DNA of 64,000 bases, from NCBI GenBank assembly GCA_963726085.1, contig CAVSAR010000001.1, positions 124,001 to 188,000 of the forward strand, read 5' to 3'. The notes beneath the pieces were generated by a model. It saw only the letters and a program-made list of their open reading frames with translations. It did no database searches and was not told where the DNA came from. How positions within the stretch are numbered: position 1 is the stretch's first letter; each line of letters begins with the position of its first letter. A program made the translations under genes and the position numbers. This stretch comes from ZC4RG30 sp963726085. GTDB lineage: Bacteria; Pseudomonadota; Gammaproteobacteria; Steroidobacterales; Steroidobacteraceae. Shown piece after piece: positions 17,683 through 27,779 of this stretch.

Positions 17683-20600
17683 ATGTCAGATAAATGGATG
17701 TGCCCGAAGGCAGCGTCCGCAGGTGTGCTGCGCCGCACAATATTGACCCTGATGGTGTTCTCGGCGCTGCTGCTGGCAGCGGTGAGAGCCCCGGCCGCCA
17801 GCGACCCCACACAGGGGCCGGGTGGGCCAATCCTGGTACTCACCTCGTCCAGCGCCACCTTCGGCAAGTACTACGCGGAGATCCTGCGCACCGAGGGACT
17901 CAACGATTTCGCGGTCGCAGACGTTTCGACGCTGACTACGTCGCTGCTTTCTTCCTACGACGTAGTAGTGCTGGCCAAGGTCCCCCTGACCTCCAGCCAG
18001 GTGTCAACCCTATCTACCTGGGTGCAGTCCGGTGGCAACCTGATCGCCATGGATCCGGACCCGCAGCTGGCTGGACTGCTGGGCATCACGCCGCAAGGAT
18101 CATCCATCGCCAACGGATACCTGCTGGCTTCGGGCAGCAGCCCGATCACCAGTGCGATCGCCCAGCAGACGCTGCAATTCCATGGAACGGCCAGCCTGTA
18201 TGCACTGTCTGGCGCATCCAGCCTGGCAACCCTTTATTCGACTGCCACGCAGCCCACAGCCAATCCAGCGATCACGCTGGTGTCGGTGGGTACGGCCGGA
18301 GGCCAGGCCGCGGCTTTTGCCTATGATCTTGCGACCTCCATCGTCTATACGCGCCAGGGCAATCCTCTGTGGGTGGGTCAGGAGCGTGACGGTATCTCCC
18401 CGATCCGTTCCGATGACCTCTTCTACGGCCCTGCGGCAGCAGACCCGCAACCCAACTGGGTCGATCTGGGCAAGATCAGCATTCCGCAGGCCGACGAACA
18501 GCAGCGATTGTTTGCCAATCTGATCACGCTGATGGCGCTGGACCGCAAGCCGCTGCCGCGATTCTGGTATCTGCCCAATGGTAATCGCTCCGTCGTCGTG
18601 ATGACGGGCGACGATCACGCGAACAACGGCACGGGGCCGCAGTTCGACAGGTTCATCGCCGCGAGCTCCCCGGGCTGTTCCGTCGACGGTTGGACCTGCA
18701 TCCGGGGAACGTCCTACATGTACCCTGATACCCCGCTCTCCAACGCGCAGGCGGTTGCTTACCAGTCGCAGGGCTTCGAGATCGGCGTGCACGTAAGCAC
18801 CGGGTGCAATGATTACACCCAGTCTTCGCTCGAAGACATCTTCACCAGTACGATCGCGCTCTTTTCGGCAAACTTTCCCGGTGTGCAGCCGCTGTCGACG
18901 GAGCGCATTCATTGCATCGCCTGGGGAGACTGGGTTTGGGCGCCGAAGGTGGAGCTGAGTCACGGCATTCGTCTCGACACAAACTACTACTACTGGCCTC
19001 CGGGCTGGGTGAACGACGTACCGGGACAGTTCACCGGTTCGGCGATGCCCATGCGATTTGCGGATCTCGACGGCACAATTCTGGATATCTTCCAGGTCGT
19101 CACGCAAATGACCGACGAGTCAGGCCAGACGTTCCCTTTCACCAGCGACACGCTGCTCTCACGCGCCGCAGGATCTGAAGAGCAGTACGGGGTCTATACG
19201 GTCAATGCGCATACGGACTCGGGGAATTCACCCGTTGCCCAGGCGGTCATTAATTCGGCGCAGTCCTGGGGCGTGCCGGTCATCAGCGCGCGCCAGTTGC
19301 TCAAGTGGCTCGATGCGCGAAATGCCTCGTCGTTCGGCAACCTGTCGTGGAATGGCAACGTACTGACATTTACTGTGACAGCCGACGCCGGCGCCAATGG
19401 CTTGCTAGGCATGCTGCCGTACGTGGCTACCAATGGAGTGCTGTCGACGATTACGCGGGGTGGCAGTGACGTTCCGCTGGAACTGCTGTCGATCAAGGGC
19501 GTTGTCTACGCGCAGTTCCCCGCCCAGTCGGGAAGCTACATTGCCACCTACACGTCAAGCGGCACGAATCCGCCGACCATCACTCAACGCACACCGGCGC
19601 CAGGGGCTACCGGTGTTGCCGTCAACACGACTGTCACCGTGAAGTTCAACACGCCGATGACGCCATCGAGCATCAGCGCGCTGAGCCTCGAGCTGCGTGA
19701 TGGCTCCGGCGCGCTGGTGCCTGCGTCTGTTTCCTATTCTGCACCCGCCGTCACTGCGACACTCTCGCCATCTGCGACGCTGGCACCCGGCACTACTTAC
19801 ACAGTGACCGTCAAGGGCGGCACCTCAGGTAATCGCGTGCTCGATGCCGCCGGCAATGCCATGGCGTCCGACGTCAGCTGGTCCTTCACGACCCAGGCGG
19901 CACCAAGCTGCCCCTGCAGTGGCTGGGATCCGGCAACCGTCGTGCCGGCCATTCCGGATTCCGGCGATACCGGCAGCGTGGAACTGGGCGTCAAGTTTCG
20001 TTCAGATGTCGCGGGCCAGGTTACTGGCGTGCGCTTCTACAAGTCTGCAGCCAACACGGGCACGCACATTGGCAATCTCTGGTCGAGTTCAGGTCAATTG
20101 CTGGGCTCGGTGACGTTCAGCAACGAAACCGCGTCGGGCTGGCAGCAGGCCAACTTCTCCGCGCCGATAACGATCGCAGCGAACACCGTTTATGTGATCT
20201 CGTACCATGCCCCGAACGGGCACTACGCATTCGCGAACGGATACTTTGCCGCGACTGGTGTTGATAGTCCGCCGCTTCACATCCTCCGTGACGGCGAGAG
20301 CGGCGGCAACGGCGTATTCGTCTATGCCAGCGCCTTTCCTTCGTCCTCCAATCAGGCGAGCAACTACTTCGTCGATGTGGTGTTCAGTGCCGCAAGTGTC
20401 GGGCCGGACAATGTGGCTCCGACAGTGGCAATCACGGGTCCGACGGGTGGGTCGAGCTTCGCGACAACGGTGGGCTCGATCGCAATGGCGGGCACTGCAT
20501 CGGATAACGTCGGGGTGACGCAGGTCTCCTGGAGCGATGATCGTGGCGGTTCCGGCACGGCTACGGGAACGGCTTCCTGGTCCATCGCTGCGGTCGCGCT

Positions 20601-23600
20601 GCAGTCTGGTGTCAATGTCGTCACCGTTACGGCACGGGATGCGGCGGGCAACACCGCTACAGCTGTACTTACGGTTACTTACACGCCGACCGTGGACACG
20701 ACGCCCCCGACCGTCACGACCTCCACGCCGGTCGCCGGCGCCACGGGCGTGGCAGTCAACGCCCCGATGACGGTGACATTCAGCGAGGCGCTGGATGTCG
20801 CAACAGTTTCGTCCAGCACTTTCGAGCTGCGCAACGCGTCGAACCAGGTGGTGGCGACTTCGGCCACGTACCAGGCCGCGACCAATGGCGTCTCGGTTAC
20901 GCCTTCGGCGTCGCTGGCCCCCGGCGTCGGTTATACCCTGACTGTCAGGGGTGGCGCCGCCGACCCGCGCGTGAAGGACGTGGCGGGCAACGCGCTGGCC
21001 GCGAACTACGTCGTCGGATTCACTACGGCAAGCAATGGCTGCCCCTGCTCGATCTGGAGTGCTTTGGCAGTGCCGGCTGTCCTGTCGGCCTCCGACACCG
21101 GAGCGGTGGAGTTGGGCCTCAAGTTCCGCGCCGACGCGAGCGGCGTCATCAATGGCGTGCGGTTCTACAAGGGTACGGCCAACACCGGGACGCATATCGG
21201 ACACCTGTGGACCGCCTCGGGGCAATTGTTGGCGTCGGTGACCTTCACGGGCGAGACGGCTTCGGGCTGGCAGCAAGCCACGTTTGCCACGCCAGTCGCG
21301 ATTGCCGCCAATACAGTCTATGTAGTCTCGTATTTCGCTCCGAACGGCAGGTATTCCGATAATTCGAACTACTTCGCGTCCGCCGGAACGGACAATGGTT
21401 CGCTGCACGCTTTGAAGGATGGCGTCAGCGGTGGAAACGGCGCCTACGCCTACGGTTCGGGCGGTCTGTTCCCGAGCAACAGTTTCCAGAGCACGAACTA
21501 TTGGGTCGATGTGCTGTACACGCCGGACACCGGTGGCCCGGATACCACTCCGCCGACTGTAGTTGGCCGCAGCCCCGCCAGCGGTGCGACCGGAGTGCCT
21601 ACCGGCACGCCCGTGACAATCACGTTCAGCGAGGCCATTGATCCGGCCACGGTGACCACCAGCACCGTCCTGCTGTATGACCCGTCGAATGCGCCCGTAC
21701 CGGCAGTCGTGAACTGGTCAGCGAGCAATAACACAGCGACGCTGGTGCCCAGCGCCGCCCTGCAGCCCAACACGACGTACACAGCCATCGTCAAGGGCGG
21801 CGTCAACGATCCGCGCATCAAGGACCTTGCGGGCAATCCATTGTTCGGCGACGCGCTGTGGGTTTTCACCACCGGCACCGCGAACCCCGTGTGTGCACTC
21901 AATGCGATCACCGCCGAGAACTGCGTGACCGGCAATCCGGCCTCGGAGTGGGACGTGTCTGGCACGGGCGATTCAACCATCCAGGGCTTCGCTACACAGA
22001 TCAGCGTGAACCGCGGGGGCACGGTCACTTTCAAGGTCGCCACCGACGCCGCTGCCTACCGCTTTGACATCTATCGAATGGGCTACTACGGCGGCATGGG
22101 CGCACGCAAGATCGCCACCTTCAACCCGTCGGCCTCGTTGCCCCAGGGTCAACCTAATTGCCTGGTGCAGGCTGCCAGCGGCTTGATCGATTGCGGCAAC
22201 TGGGCGGTATCGGGATCGTGGACGGTGCCTGCGAATGCAACTTCAGGTATTTACTTCGCCAAAATAACGCGCGCCGACACGGGCGGGGCCAGTCACATCG
22301 TGTTCATTGTTCGCAATGACGCGAGCACTTCGGACATCGTCTTTCAGACTTCCGACACAACCTGGCAGGCCTATAACAACTACGGCGGCAACAGCTTGTA
22401 CACCGGTGGTCCGGGGACCAATCCGGGACGTGCGTACAAGGTCAGCTACAACAGGCCGTTCGCAACCCGTGGCGTCGACGGGGGCCAGGACTGGGTATTC
22501 AATTCGGAGTACCCGATGGTCCGCTGGCTCGAAGCCAACGGCTATGACATCAGCTACATCACGGGCGTCGATTCGGACCGCACGGGTTCGCTGCTTCTGG
22601 GGCATCGCACGTTCCTGTCGGTGGGACATGATGAATACTGGTCAGGCGGGCAGCGCGCCAATGTGGAGGCCGCACGCAATGCCGGCGTGAACTTGGCCTT
22701 CTTCAGCGGCAACGAAATCTTCTGGAAGACGCGCTGGGAAAACAGCATTGATGGAACGGGGACCACCTATCGCACGCTCGTTTCCTACAAGGAGACGCAT
22801 GCCAACGCGAAGATCGATCCGACCGCCGAGTGGACCGGCACCTGGCGCGATCCGCGCTTCAGCCCGCCCGCCGATGGAGGCCGACCGGAAAATGCGCTGT
22901 CGGGCACGATATTCATGGTGAATTCGGGGGTTTCGGCCATTGTCGTTCCTGCCGCCGAGGGGAAGATGCGCCTGTGGCGCAATACGTCGGTGGCGTCGCT
23001 GTCCACGGGCCAAGTGGCGACGATGCCGAACGGTACGCTGGGCTACGAGTGGGACTCGGACCTGGACAATGGTTCGCGGCCCGCGGGCCTGATCCGCCTG
23101 TCCGATGCCACCGTCCCCGGGGTCTCCATGCTGCTCGACCAGGGTTCGACCTATGGCACCGGCACGGTCAACCATGCAATGACGATGTACCGTCATAGCA
23201 GCGGCGCCCGCGTGTTCGGTGCGGGCACGATCCAGTGGGCATGGGGCCTGGATGATGTGCACGATCGGCCCGGTACGCCCAGCGATGTCCGGATGAAGCA
23301 GGCTACGGTGAACCTGCTGGCCGACATGAATGCGCAGCCGGCGACGCTGCAGTCGGGGCTGGTGCTGGCGACGGCGACTTCCGACTCTACTGCGCCCACC
23401 GTGACGATTGCTTCCCCGGCTGCCGGCGCGACGCTGTCGCAGGGCGTTGCCGTGACCATCTCCGGCACGGCTGCTGATATCGGCGGTGCCGTGGGTGGTG
23501 TCGAGGTGTCGGTGGACGATGGCGTTACCTGGAACCGTGCCAGCGGCCGCGAGACGTGGAGCTTCAACTGGACGCCGGCAACGTCTGGCGCCGTGATCCT

Positions 23601-26454
23601 GCACGTGCGTGCGGCAGACGACAGTGGAAACTACATTCCCGCTGGAACCAGTCTCAACGTGACGGTTTCAGGAGGCGGGTCCGGTGGCAATTGCCCGTGC
23701 TCCATTTGGGCTTCTTCGGCAAATCCCCAGACCGGGCCAACCGCCGATTCTGGCAGCGTGGAACTGGGGACGCGCTTCCGTGCCGCCACGGCGGGAAATG
23801 TCACGGCTATCCGCTTCTACAAGAGTGCAGCCGATGGCCCTGTCCACATCGGCAGTCTCTGGTCTTCCACCGGGCAGTTGCTGGGGCAGGTGACGTTCTC
23901 GGGCGAATCGACGTCAGGCTGGCAGCAGGCCAATCTGCCGACACCCGTCGCCATCGCTGCAAACACCTGGTATGTGGTGTCGTACCACACCAGCGGCGGG
24001 TCCTACTACGGCGACCATGGATATTTCGCGACGCAAGGCCAGACCAATGGTCCCCTGTACGCTGCCCGTGATGGTGAGGCTGGAGGGAATGGCATTTATG
24101 TCTATTCTTCCGCCGCCGCCTTTCCAACGCAGACTTCCAACAGCAGCTCGTATTGGGCCGATATCGTCTTTAACACGGGCACCGCGCCGGGCGACACCAC
24201 TGCACCGGTCGTGACCATCGGCACGCCGACCAGTTCGGACACATTCTCGACTGCCGCGGCGACCCTCGCGCTGGGCGGCACGGCGTCGGATGACGTGGGC
24301 GTGACACAGGTGACCTGGACCAACAGCGCCGGCGGCAGTGGCACGGCCACGGGCACCACGACCTGGAACGTTAGCAGCGTGGCCCTGACGGTGGGCACCA
24401 ATGCCATCACTGTGACAGCCAGCGATGCAGCGGGCAACACTTCCACTGACACATTGACCGTGACCCGCACGTCGGCGGATACCACGCCGCCGGTGGTCAC
24501 GATCACGGCTCCGACTAGCGCGACCACGTTGTCAACGGCAGCGTCGACCGTTGCGCTGGGTGGCACGGCTTCGGATGCGGTCGGCGTCACGCAGGTGACC
24601 TGGACCAACAGCGCCGGCGGCAGTGGCACGGCCACGGGCACCACCTCGTGGACCATTGGCACGGTAGCCCTGACGCTGGGCTCGAATGTCATTACCGTAA
24701 CGGCCAGCGACGCAGCGGGCAACACTTCCACTGACACATTGACCGTGACCCGCACGTCGGCGGACACCACGCCGCCGGTGGTCACGATCACGGCTCCGAC
24801 CAGCGCGACCACGTTATCAACAGCAGCGTCGACTGTTGCGCTGGGTGGCACGGCTTCGGATGCGGTCGGCGTCACGCAGGTGACCTGGACCAACAGCGCC
24901 GGCGGCAGTGGCACGGCCACGGGCACCACCTCGTGGACCATTGGCACGGTAGCCCTGACGCTGGGCTCGAATGTCATTACCGTAACGGCCAGCGATGCAG
25001 CGGGCAACACGTCTAGCGATGTGCTGACCATCACGCGTACCGCCACTGATACCAATGCACCCGTGGTGACCATCACTGCCCCGACCAGTGCAACGACTTT
25101 GTCCACCGCGCTGGCCAGCGTAACCCTGGGCGGAACGGCGTCGGATGACGTGGGCGTGACACAGGTGACCTGGACCAACAGCGCCGGAGGCAGTGGCACG
25201 GCCACGGGCACCACGTCCTGGAGCGCTGGTAGCGTGGCCCTCACGGTGGGTTCGAATGTCATAACCGTGACCGCGCGTGACGCCGCGGGCAACACGTCAA
25301 GTGACGTGCTGACCATCACGCGCACCGCTGACATCACGGCTCCCGTGGTGACCATCACTGCCCCGACCAGTGCAACGACTTTGTCCACCGCGCTGGCCAG
25401 CGTAACGCTGAGCGGAACGGCGTCGGATGCTGTCGGCGTCACGCAGGTGACCTGGGCCAACAGCGCCGGCGGCAGCGGCACGGCCACGGGCACCACGTCC
25501 TGGAACGCTGGTAGCGTGGCCCTCACGGTGGGTTCGAATGTCATTACCGTGACGGCCAGCGATGCGGCTGGGAATACGTCCACGGACGTGCTGACCATCA
25601 CACGTGCGCTAGACACCACCGCTCCGATAGTGACCATCACCACGCCGACGACTGCGGCTACTTACTCCACTACCGCCACGACGTTGACGGTCCGCGGCTC
25701 GGCGTCGGACAACGCCGCGGTGACGCAGGTGACCTGGAGCAATAGCGCCGGTGGCAGCGGCACCGCCACCGGCACGACGTCCTGGTCGGTGACCAGCGCC
25801 GCACTGGTGATCGGCACTAATGTGTTCACCGTCACCGCGCGGGATGCGGCGGGCAACACCAGCACCGCCACGCTCACTGTTACCCGCACAGATGCCACGC
25901 GGCCGACCGTGACGATCACGTCGCCGACAAGTTCGGCCACCCTCTCCACTACTCTCTCGGCCGTGACGCTGGGGGGTACGGCGTCAGACAACGTCGGTGT
26001 GACGCAGGTGACCTGGACCAACAGCGCGGGTGGCAGTGGTACCGCCATCGGCACGACAAGCTGGTCAGCGGGCAGCGTCGCGCTGGTGCTGGGTGTAAAC
26101 GTCCTGACCGTGACCGCCAGCGATGCGGCGGGCAATGTCCGCACCGATACGCTGACCGTGACGCGCACGCCCGACATCACGGCCCCGTTGGTGACCATTA
26201 CGTCACCGACCTCGGCGACGACTTTCACCACCACTGCGGCGAGCCTGACAGTGGGCGGTACTGCGTCCGATGCGGTGGGAGTCACGCAGGTCACATGGGT
26301 GAGCAACCAGGGGGGGCTCAGCGGCACGGCAACCGGTACGACGTCGTGGCAGGCACCGGTGGCACTGAGCATCGGGGCCAACCTCATCACGGTCACGGCA
26401 CGTGATGCCGCCGGCAATACCAGGACGGACGCGATCACGATCACCCGGAACTGA
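17683..26454 (+). CDS. Giant secreted mosaic protein: deacetylase-like, DUF4082 x3, dimethylformamidase-beta-like and Ig repeats
   Basis: A 2923-residue exported protein. A signal peptide (TILTLMVFSALLLAAVRAPAA) ends near residue 38. Residues 48-290 resemble a class I amidotransferase/ThuA-like fold (GPILVLTSSSATFGKYY). Residues 300-600 resemble a polysaccharide-deacetylase-type domain (VVVMTGDDHANNGTG, EIGVHVSTGCND). Next come alternating SbsA/Big_5-type Ig domains (629-738, 1005-1115, 1286-1400) and DUF4082 domains, each opening with a CPCS motif (743, 1120, 2002), plus an Ig domain near 909. Residues 1401-1900 resemble the N,N-dimethylformamidase beta C-terminal domain (DIYRMGYYGGMGARK; SVGHDEYWSGGQR, where the H-x-E may be metal ligands). 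Another Ig domain and eight tandem Ig units end the protein. The C-terminus has no membrane anchor. Activity and substrate are unknown; it is plausibly a carbohydrate- or surface-active adhesin/enzyme. Start ATG 17683; M6 at 17698 is an alternative. Confidence 0.85.
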   Translation: MSDKWMCPKAASAGVLRRTILTLMVFSALLLAAVRAPAASDPTQGPGGPILVLTSSSATFGKYYAEILRTEGLNDFAVADVSTLTTSLLSSYDVVVLAKVPLTSSQVSTLSTWVQSGGNLIAMDPDPQLAGLLGITPQGSSIANGYLLASGSSPITSAIAQQTLQFHGTASLYALSGASSLATLYSTATQPTANPAITLVSVGTAGGQAAAFAYDLATSIVYTRQGNPLWVGQERDGISPIRSDDLFYGPAAADPQPNWVDLGKISIPQADEQQRLFANLITLMALDRKPLPRFWYLPNGNRSVVVMTGDDHANNGTGPQFDRFIAASSPGCSVDGWTCIRGTSYMYPDTPLSNAQAVAYQSQGFEIGVHVSTGCNDYTQSSLEDIFTSTIALFSANFPGVQPLSTERIHCIAWGDWVWAPKVELSHGIRLDTNYYYWPPGWVNDVPGQFTGSAMPMRFADLDGTILDIFQVVTQMTDESGQTFPFTSDTLLSRAAGSEEQYGVYTVNAHTDSGNSPVAQAVINSAQSWGVPVISARQLLKWLDARNASSFGNLSWNGNVLTFTVTADAGANGLLGMLPYVATNGVLSTITRGGSDVPLELLSIKGVVYAQFPAQSGSYIATYTSSGTNPPTITQRTPAPGATGVAVNTTVTVKFNTPMTPSSISALSLELRDGSGALVPASVSYSAPAVTATLSPSATLAPGTTYTVTVKGGTSGNRVLDAAGNAMASDVSWSFTTQAAPSCPCSGWDPATVVPAIPDSGDTGSVELGVKFRSDVAGQVTGVRFYKSAANTGTHIGNLWSSSGQLLGSVTFSNETASGWQQANFSAPITIAANTVYVISYHAPNGHYAFANGYFAATGVDSPPLHILRDGESGGNGVFVYASAFPSSSNQASNYFVDVVFSAASVGPDNVAPTVAITGPTGGSSFATTVGSIAMAGTASDNVGVTQVSWSDDRGGSGTATGTASWSIAAVALQSGVNVVTVTARDAAGNTATAVLTVTYTPTVDTTPPTVTTSTPVAGATGVAVNAPMTVTFSEALDVATVSSSTFELRNASNQVVATSATYQAATNGVSVTPSASLAPGVGYTLTVRGGAADPRVKDVAGNALAANYVVGFTTASNGCPCSIWSALAVPAVLSASDTGAVELGLKFRADASGVINGVRFYKGTANTGTHIGHLWTASGQLLASVTFTGETASGWQQATFATPVAIAANTVYVVSYFAPNGRYSDNSNYFASAGTDNGSLHALKDGVSGGNGAYAYGSGGLFPSNSFQSTNYWVDVLYTPDTGGPDTTPPTVVGRSPASGATGVPTGTPVTITFSEAIDPATVTTSTVLLYDPSNAPVPAVVNWSASNNTATLVPSAALQPNTTYTAIVKGGVNDPRIKDLAGNPLFGDALWVFTTGTANPVCALNAITAENCVTGNPASEWDVSGTGDSTIQGFATQISVNRGGTVTFKVATDAAAYRFDIYRMGYYGGMGARKIATFNPSASLPQGQPNCLVQAASGLIDCGNWAVSGSWTVPANATSGIYFAKITRADTGGASHIVFIVRNDASTSDIVFQTSDTTWQAYNNYGGNSLYTGGPGTNPGRAYKVSYNRPFATRGVDGGQDWVFNSEYPMVRWLEANGYDISYITGVDSDRTGSLLLGHRTFLSVGHDEYWSGGQRANVEAARNAGVNLAFFSGNEIFWKTRWENSIDGTGTTYRTLVSYKETHANAKIDPTAEWTGTWRDPRFSPPADGGRPENALSGTIFMVNSGVSAIVVPAAEGKMRLWRNTSVASLSTGQVATMPNGTLGYEWDSDLDNGSRPAGLIRLSDATVPGVSMLLDQGSTYGTGTVNHAMTMYRHSSGARVFGAGTIQWAWGLDDVHDRPGTPSDVRMKQATVNLLADMNAQPATLQSGLVLATATSDSTAPTVTIASPAAGATLSQGVAVTISGTAADIGGAVGGVEVSVDDGVTWNRASGRETWSFNWTPATSGAVILHVRAADDSGNYIPAGTSLNVTVSGGGSGGNCPCSIWASSANPQTGPTADSGSVELGTRFRAATAGNVTAIRFYKSAADGPVHIGSLWSSTGQLLGQVTFSGESTSGWQQANLPTPVAIAANTWYVVSYHTSGGSYYGDHGYFATQGQTNGPLYAARDGEAGGNGIYVYSSAAAFPTQTSNSSSYWADIVFNTGTAPGDTTAPVVTIGTPTSSDTFSTAAATLALGGTASDDVGVTQVTWTNSAGGSGTATGTTTWNVSSVALTVGTNAITVTASDAAGNTSTDTLTVTRTSADTTPPVVTITAPTSATTLSTAASTVALGGTASDAVGVTQVTWTNSAGGSGTATGTTSWTIGTVALTLGSNVITVTASDAAGNTSTDTLTVTRTSADTTPPVVTITAPTSATTLSTAASTVALGGTASDAVGVTQVTWTNSAGGSGTATGTTSWTIGTVALTLGSNVITVTASDAAGNTSSDVLTITRTATDTNAPVVTITAPTSATTLSTALASVTLGGTASDDVGVTQVTWTNSAGGSGTATGTTSWSAGSVALTVGSNVITVTARDAAGNTSSDVLTITRTADITAPVVTITAPTSATTLSTALASVTLSGTASDAVGVTQVTWANSAGGSGTATGTTSWNAGSVALTVGSNVITVTASDAAGNTSTDVLTITRALDTTAPIVTITTPTTAATYSTTATTLTVRGSASDNAAVTQVTWSNSAGGSGTATGTTSWSVTSAALVIGTNVFTVTARDAAGNTSTATLTVTRTDATRPTVTITSPTSSATLSTTLSAVTLGGTASDNVGVTQVTWTNSAGGSGTAIGTTSWSAGSVALVLGVNVLTVTASDAAGNVRTDTLTVTRTPDITAPLVTITSPTSATTFTTTAASLTVGGTASDAVGVTQVTWVSNQGGLSGTATGTTSWQAPVALSIGANLITVTARDAAGNTRTDAITITRN
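24193..26451 (+). repeat. Eight tandem Ig-like coding repeats of 279-285 nt
   Basis: The units start at 24193, 24478, 24763, 25048, 25330, 25612, 25891 and 26173; each encodes 93-95 residues. Each unit opens with a D-(T/I)-(T)-(A/P)-P-V-V-T-I motif. Each contains VGVTQVTWTNSAGGSGTATGTT or a close variant, and ends N(V)ITVTASDAAGNTSTD followed by LT(V/I)TRT. Units 2 and 3 are nearly identical in DNA over their first ~240 nt, pointing to recent duplication. The last units are more diverged. They are probably elongated stalk domains projecting the N-terminal modules. Confidence 0.93.
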
Positions 26455-26519
26455 AGGCAGGCGCCTGCGGATGTGAGGCCCGTACGCTCGCCCGTCCTGA
26501 AATCGGGCATCCTGCGGGT

Positions 26520-27779
26520 ATGTACGTCTTCGAGTGGTTCGAGCTGCTGAAGCAGCGTCGCAAGGCAAGCCCGCCCGGGAAGGGCTACCGGCCCGGCGCG
26601 GTGGTGCTCGGCCTGGGGGTGACCAGCATGTTGACGGACATCTCCTCCGAGATGGTCAGCAGCCTGCTGCCGCTCTATCTCGTCCTTCACCTGCACATAA
26701 GCCCGCTGCTGTTCGGGGCCATCGACGGCGTCTACAACGGCCTATCCGTATTGCTGGTGGCCCTGGCTGCCGGCGTTCTTGCCGACCGATCGCGATCCCC
26801 CAAGGCGGTGGCCGTACTAGGCTATGGCCTGTCTGCGGCATGCAAGTTGTTGCTGATTGCCGCGGGCGGTGCCTGGACCGCAATCCTGCTCGTGGTGGGA
26901 GCCGATCGACTGGGCAAGGGAATACGCAGTTCGCCGCGCGATTCCCTGATCTCGCTGGCGACCCCCGGAGAACATCTTGCGGCTGCCTTTGGCATCCACC
27001 GCGCGATGGATGCGGCAGGGGCGATGATCGGCCCGTTGCTGGCGTTCCTCCTGCTCGCCTTCCTGCCAGGATCCTTCAATCTTGTCTGGCTCGTCAGCTT
27101 CATATTCGGCGCCCTGGGTGTCGCCGCGATACTCCTACTCGTGCCTGACAGAGCCAGGGTTACACGTTACCCGCAACCCCGCTACGAGGCTGCCGAGCAG
27201 CGCGCGGTGACGGAGATCTTTGCGGACGGTCGCTTCGCGCGCCTGCTGTGCTGCGCGTTGCTGCTGCCGGCGATGACACTGAGCGATGGTTTCCTATACC
27301 TGCTGCTGCAGAAGGCCAGTGGTATCAACGCCGCGTATATGCCACTGTTTCCCGTGGCGACGGCCGGAGCCTACATGCTGGCGGCGGCACCGGCGGGCCG
27401 CCTGGCCGATCGTCTGGGGCGTCTGCCAATCGTCGTCAGCGGCTACTTGCTGGTGTGCCTGCTGTACATGCTGCTGCTCGGAGGGCTGATCGGTGGAACG
27501 GGTAGCGCGATCCTGTGTCTGGTGCTTCTGGGCATCTACTACGCGGCAACGGAGGGTGTGCTGATCGCGATGGCAAGCGGACTATTGCCGGCCGCACACC
27601 GCACTACCGGCATTGCGCTGCTGCTGACCGCTAGCGGGATGGGCAAGATGTTCTCTTCCCTGGCCTTTGGCTGGCTTTCGATGGAGAAGGGCAGCCTGGT
27701 CGCCGTCTCGTTCTTCCTGGTGGCATTGGCCGCAGCGCTGGTTACGGCCTGGCGCCTGCTCAGGCGAGCGTATGAGTAG
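26520..27779 (+). CDS. Major facilitator superfamily transporter
   Basis: A 419-residue polytopic protein with about twelve hydrophobic helices. The first helix region carries GVTSMLTDISSEMVSSLLPLY, a signature of one MFS subgroup. The loop between helices 2 and 3 has the MFS motif A variant GVLADRSRSPKAVAVLGYG. The C-terminal half repeats it (GRLADRLGRLPIVVSGY). A central cytoplasmic loop (RYPQPRYEAAEQRAVTE) separates the halves. The substrate cannot be read from sequence. The start ATG 26520 lies 65 nt after the giant gene; the 3' end overlaps the next gene by 8 nt, so the two are translationally coupled and probably work together. Confidence 0.88.
   Translation: MYVFEWFELLKQRRKASPPGKGYRPGAVVLGLGVTSMLTDISSEMVSSLLPLYLVLHLHISPLLFGAIDGVYNGLSVLLVALAAGVLADRSRSPKAVAVLGYGLSAACKLLLIAAGGAWTAILLVVGADRLGKGIRSSPRDSLISLATPGEHLAAAFGIHRAMDAAGAMIGPLLAFLLLAFLPGSFNLVWLVSFIFGALGVAAILLLVPDRARVTRYPQPRYEAAEQRAVTEIFADGRFARLLCCALLLPAMTLSDGFLYLLLQKASGINAAYMPLFPVATAGAYMLAAAPAGRLADRLGRLPIVVSGYLLVCLLYMLLLGGLIGGTGSAILCLVLLGIYYAATEGVLIAMASGLLPAAHRTTGIALLLTASGMGKMFSSLAFGWLSMEKGSLVAVSFFLVALAAALVTAWRLLRRAYE

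Noticed and set aside
26457..26468. Palindrome GCAGGCGCCTGC after the giant gene as a terminator
   Set aside because: It has no loop that would let a stable hairpin form and no T-run, and the MFS gene follows closely.
24102..26696. Long minus-strand open frames (513 and 344 codons) under the Ig repeats
   Set aside because: They mirror the repetitive high-GC coding strand, show no domain, and follow the same repeat period.
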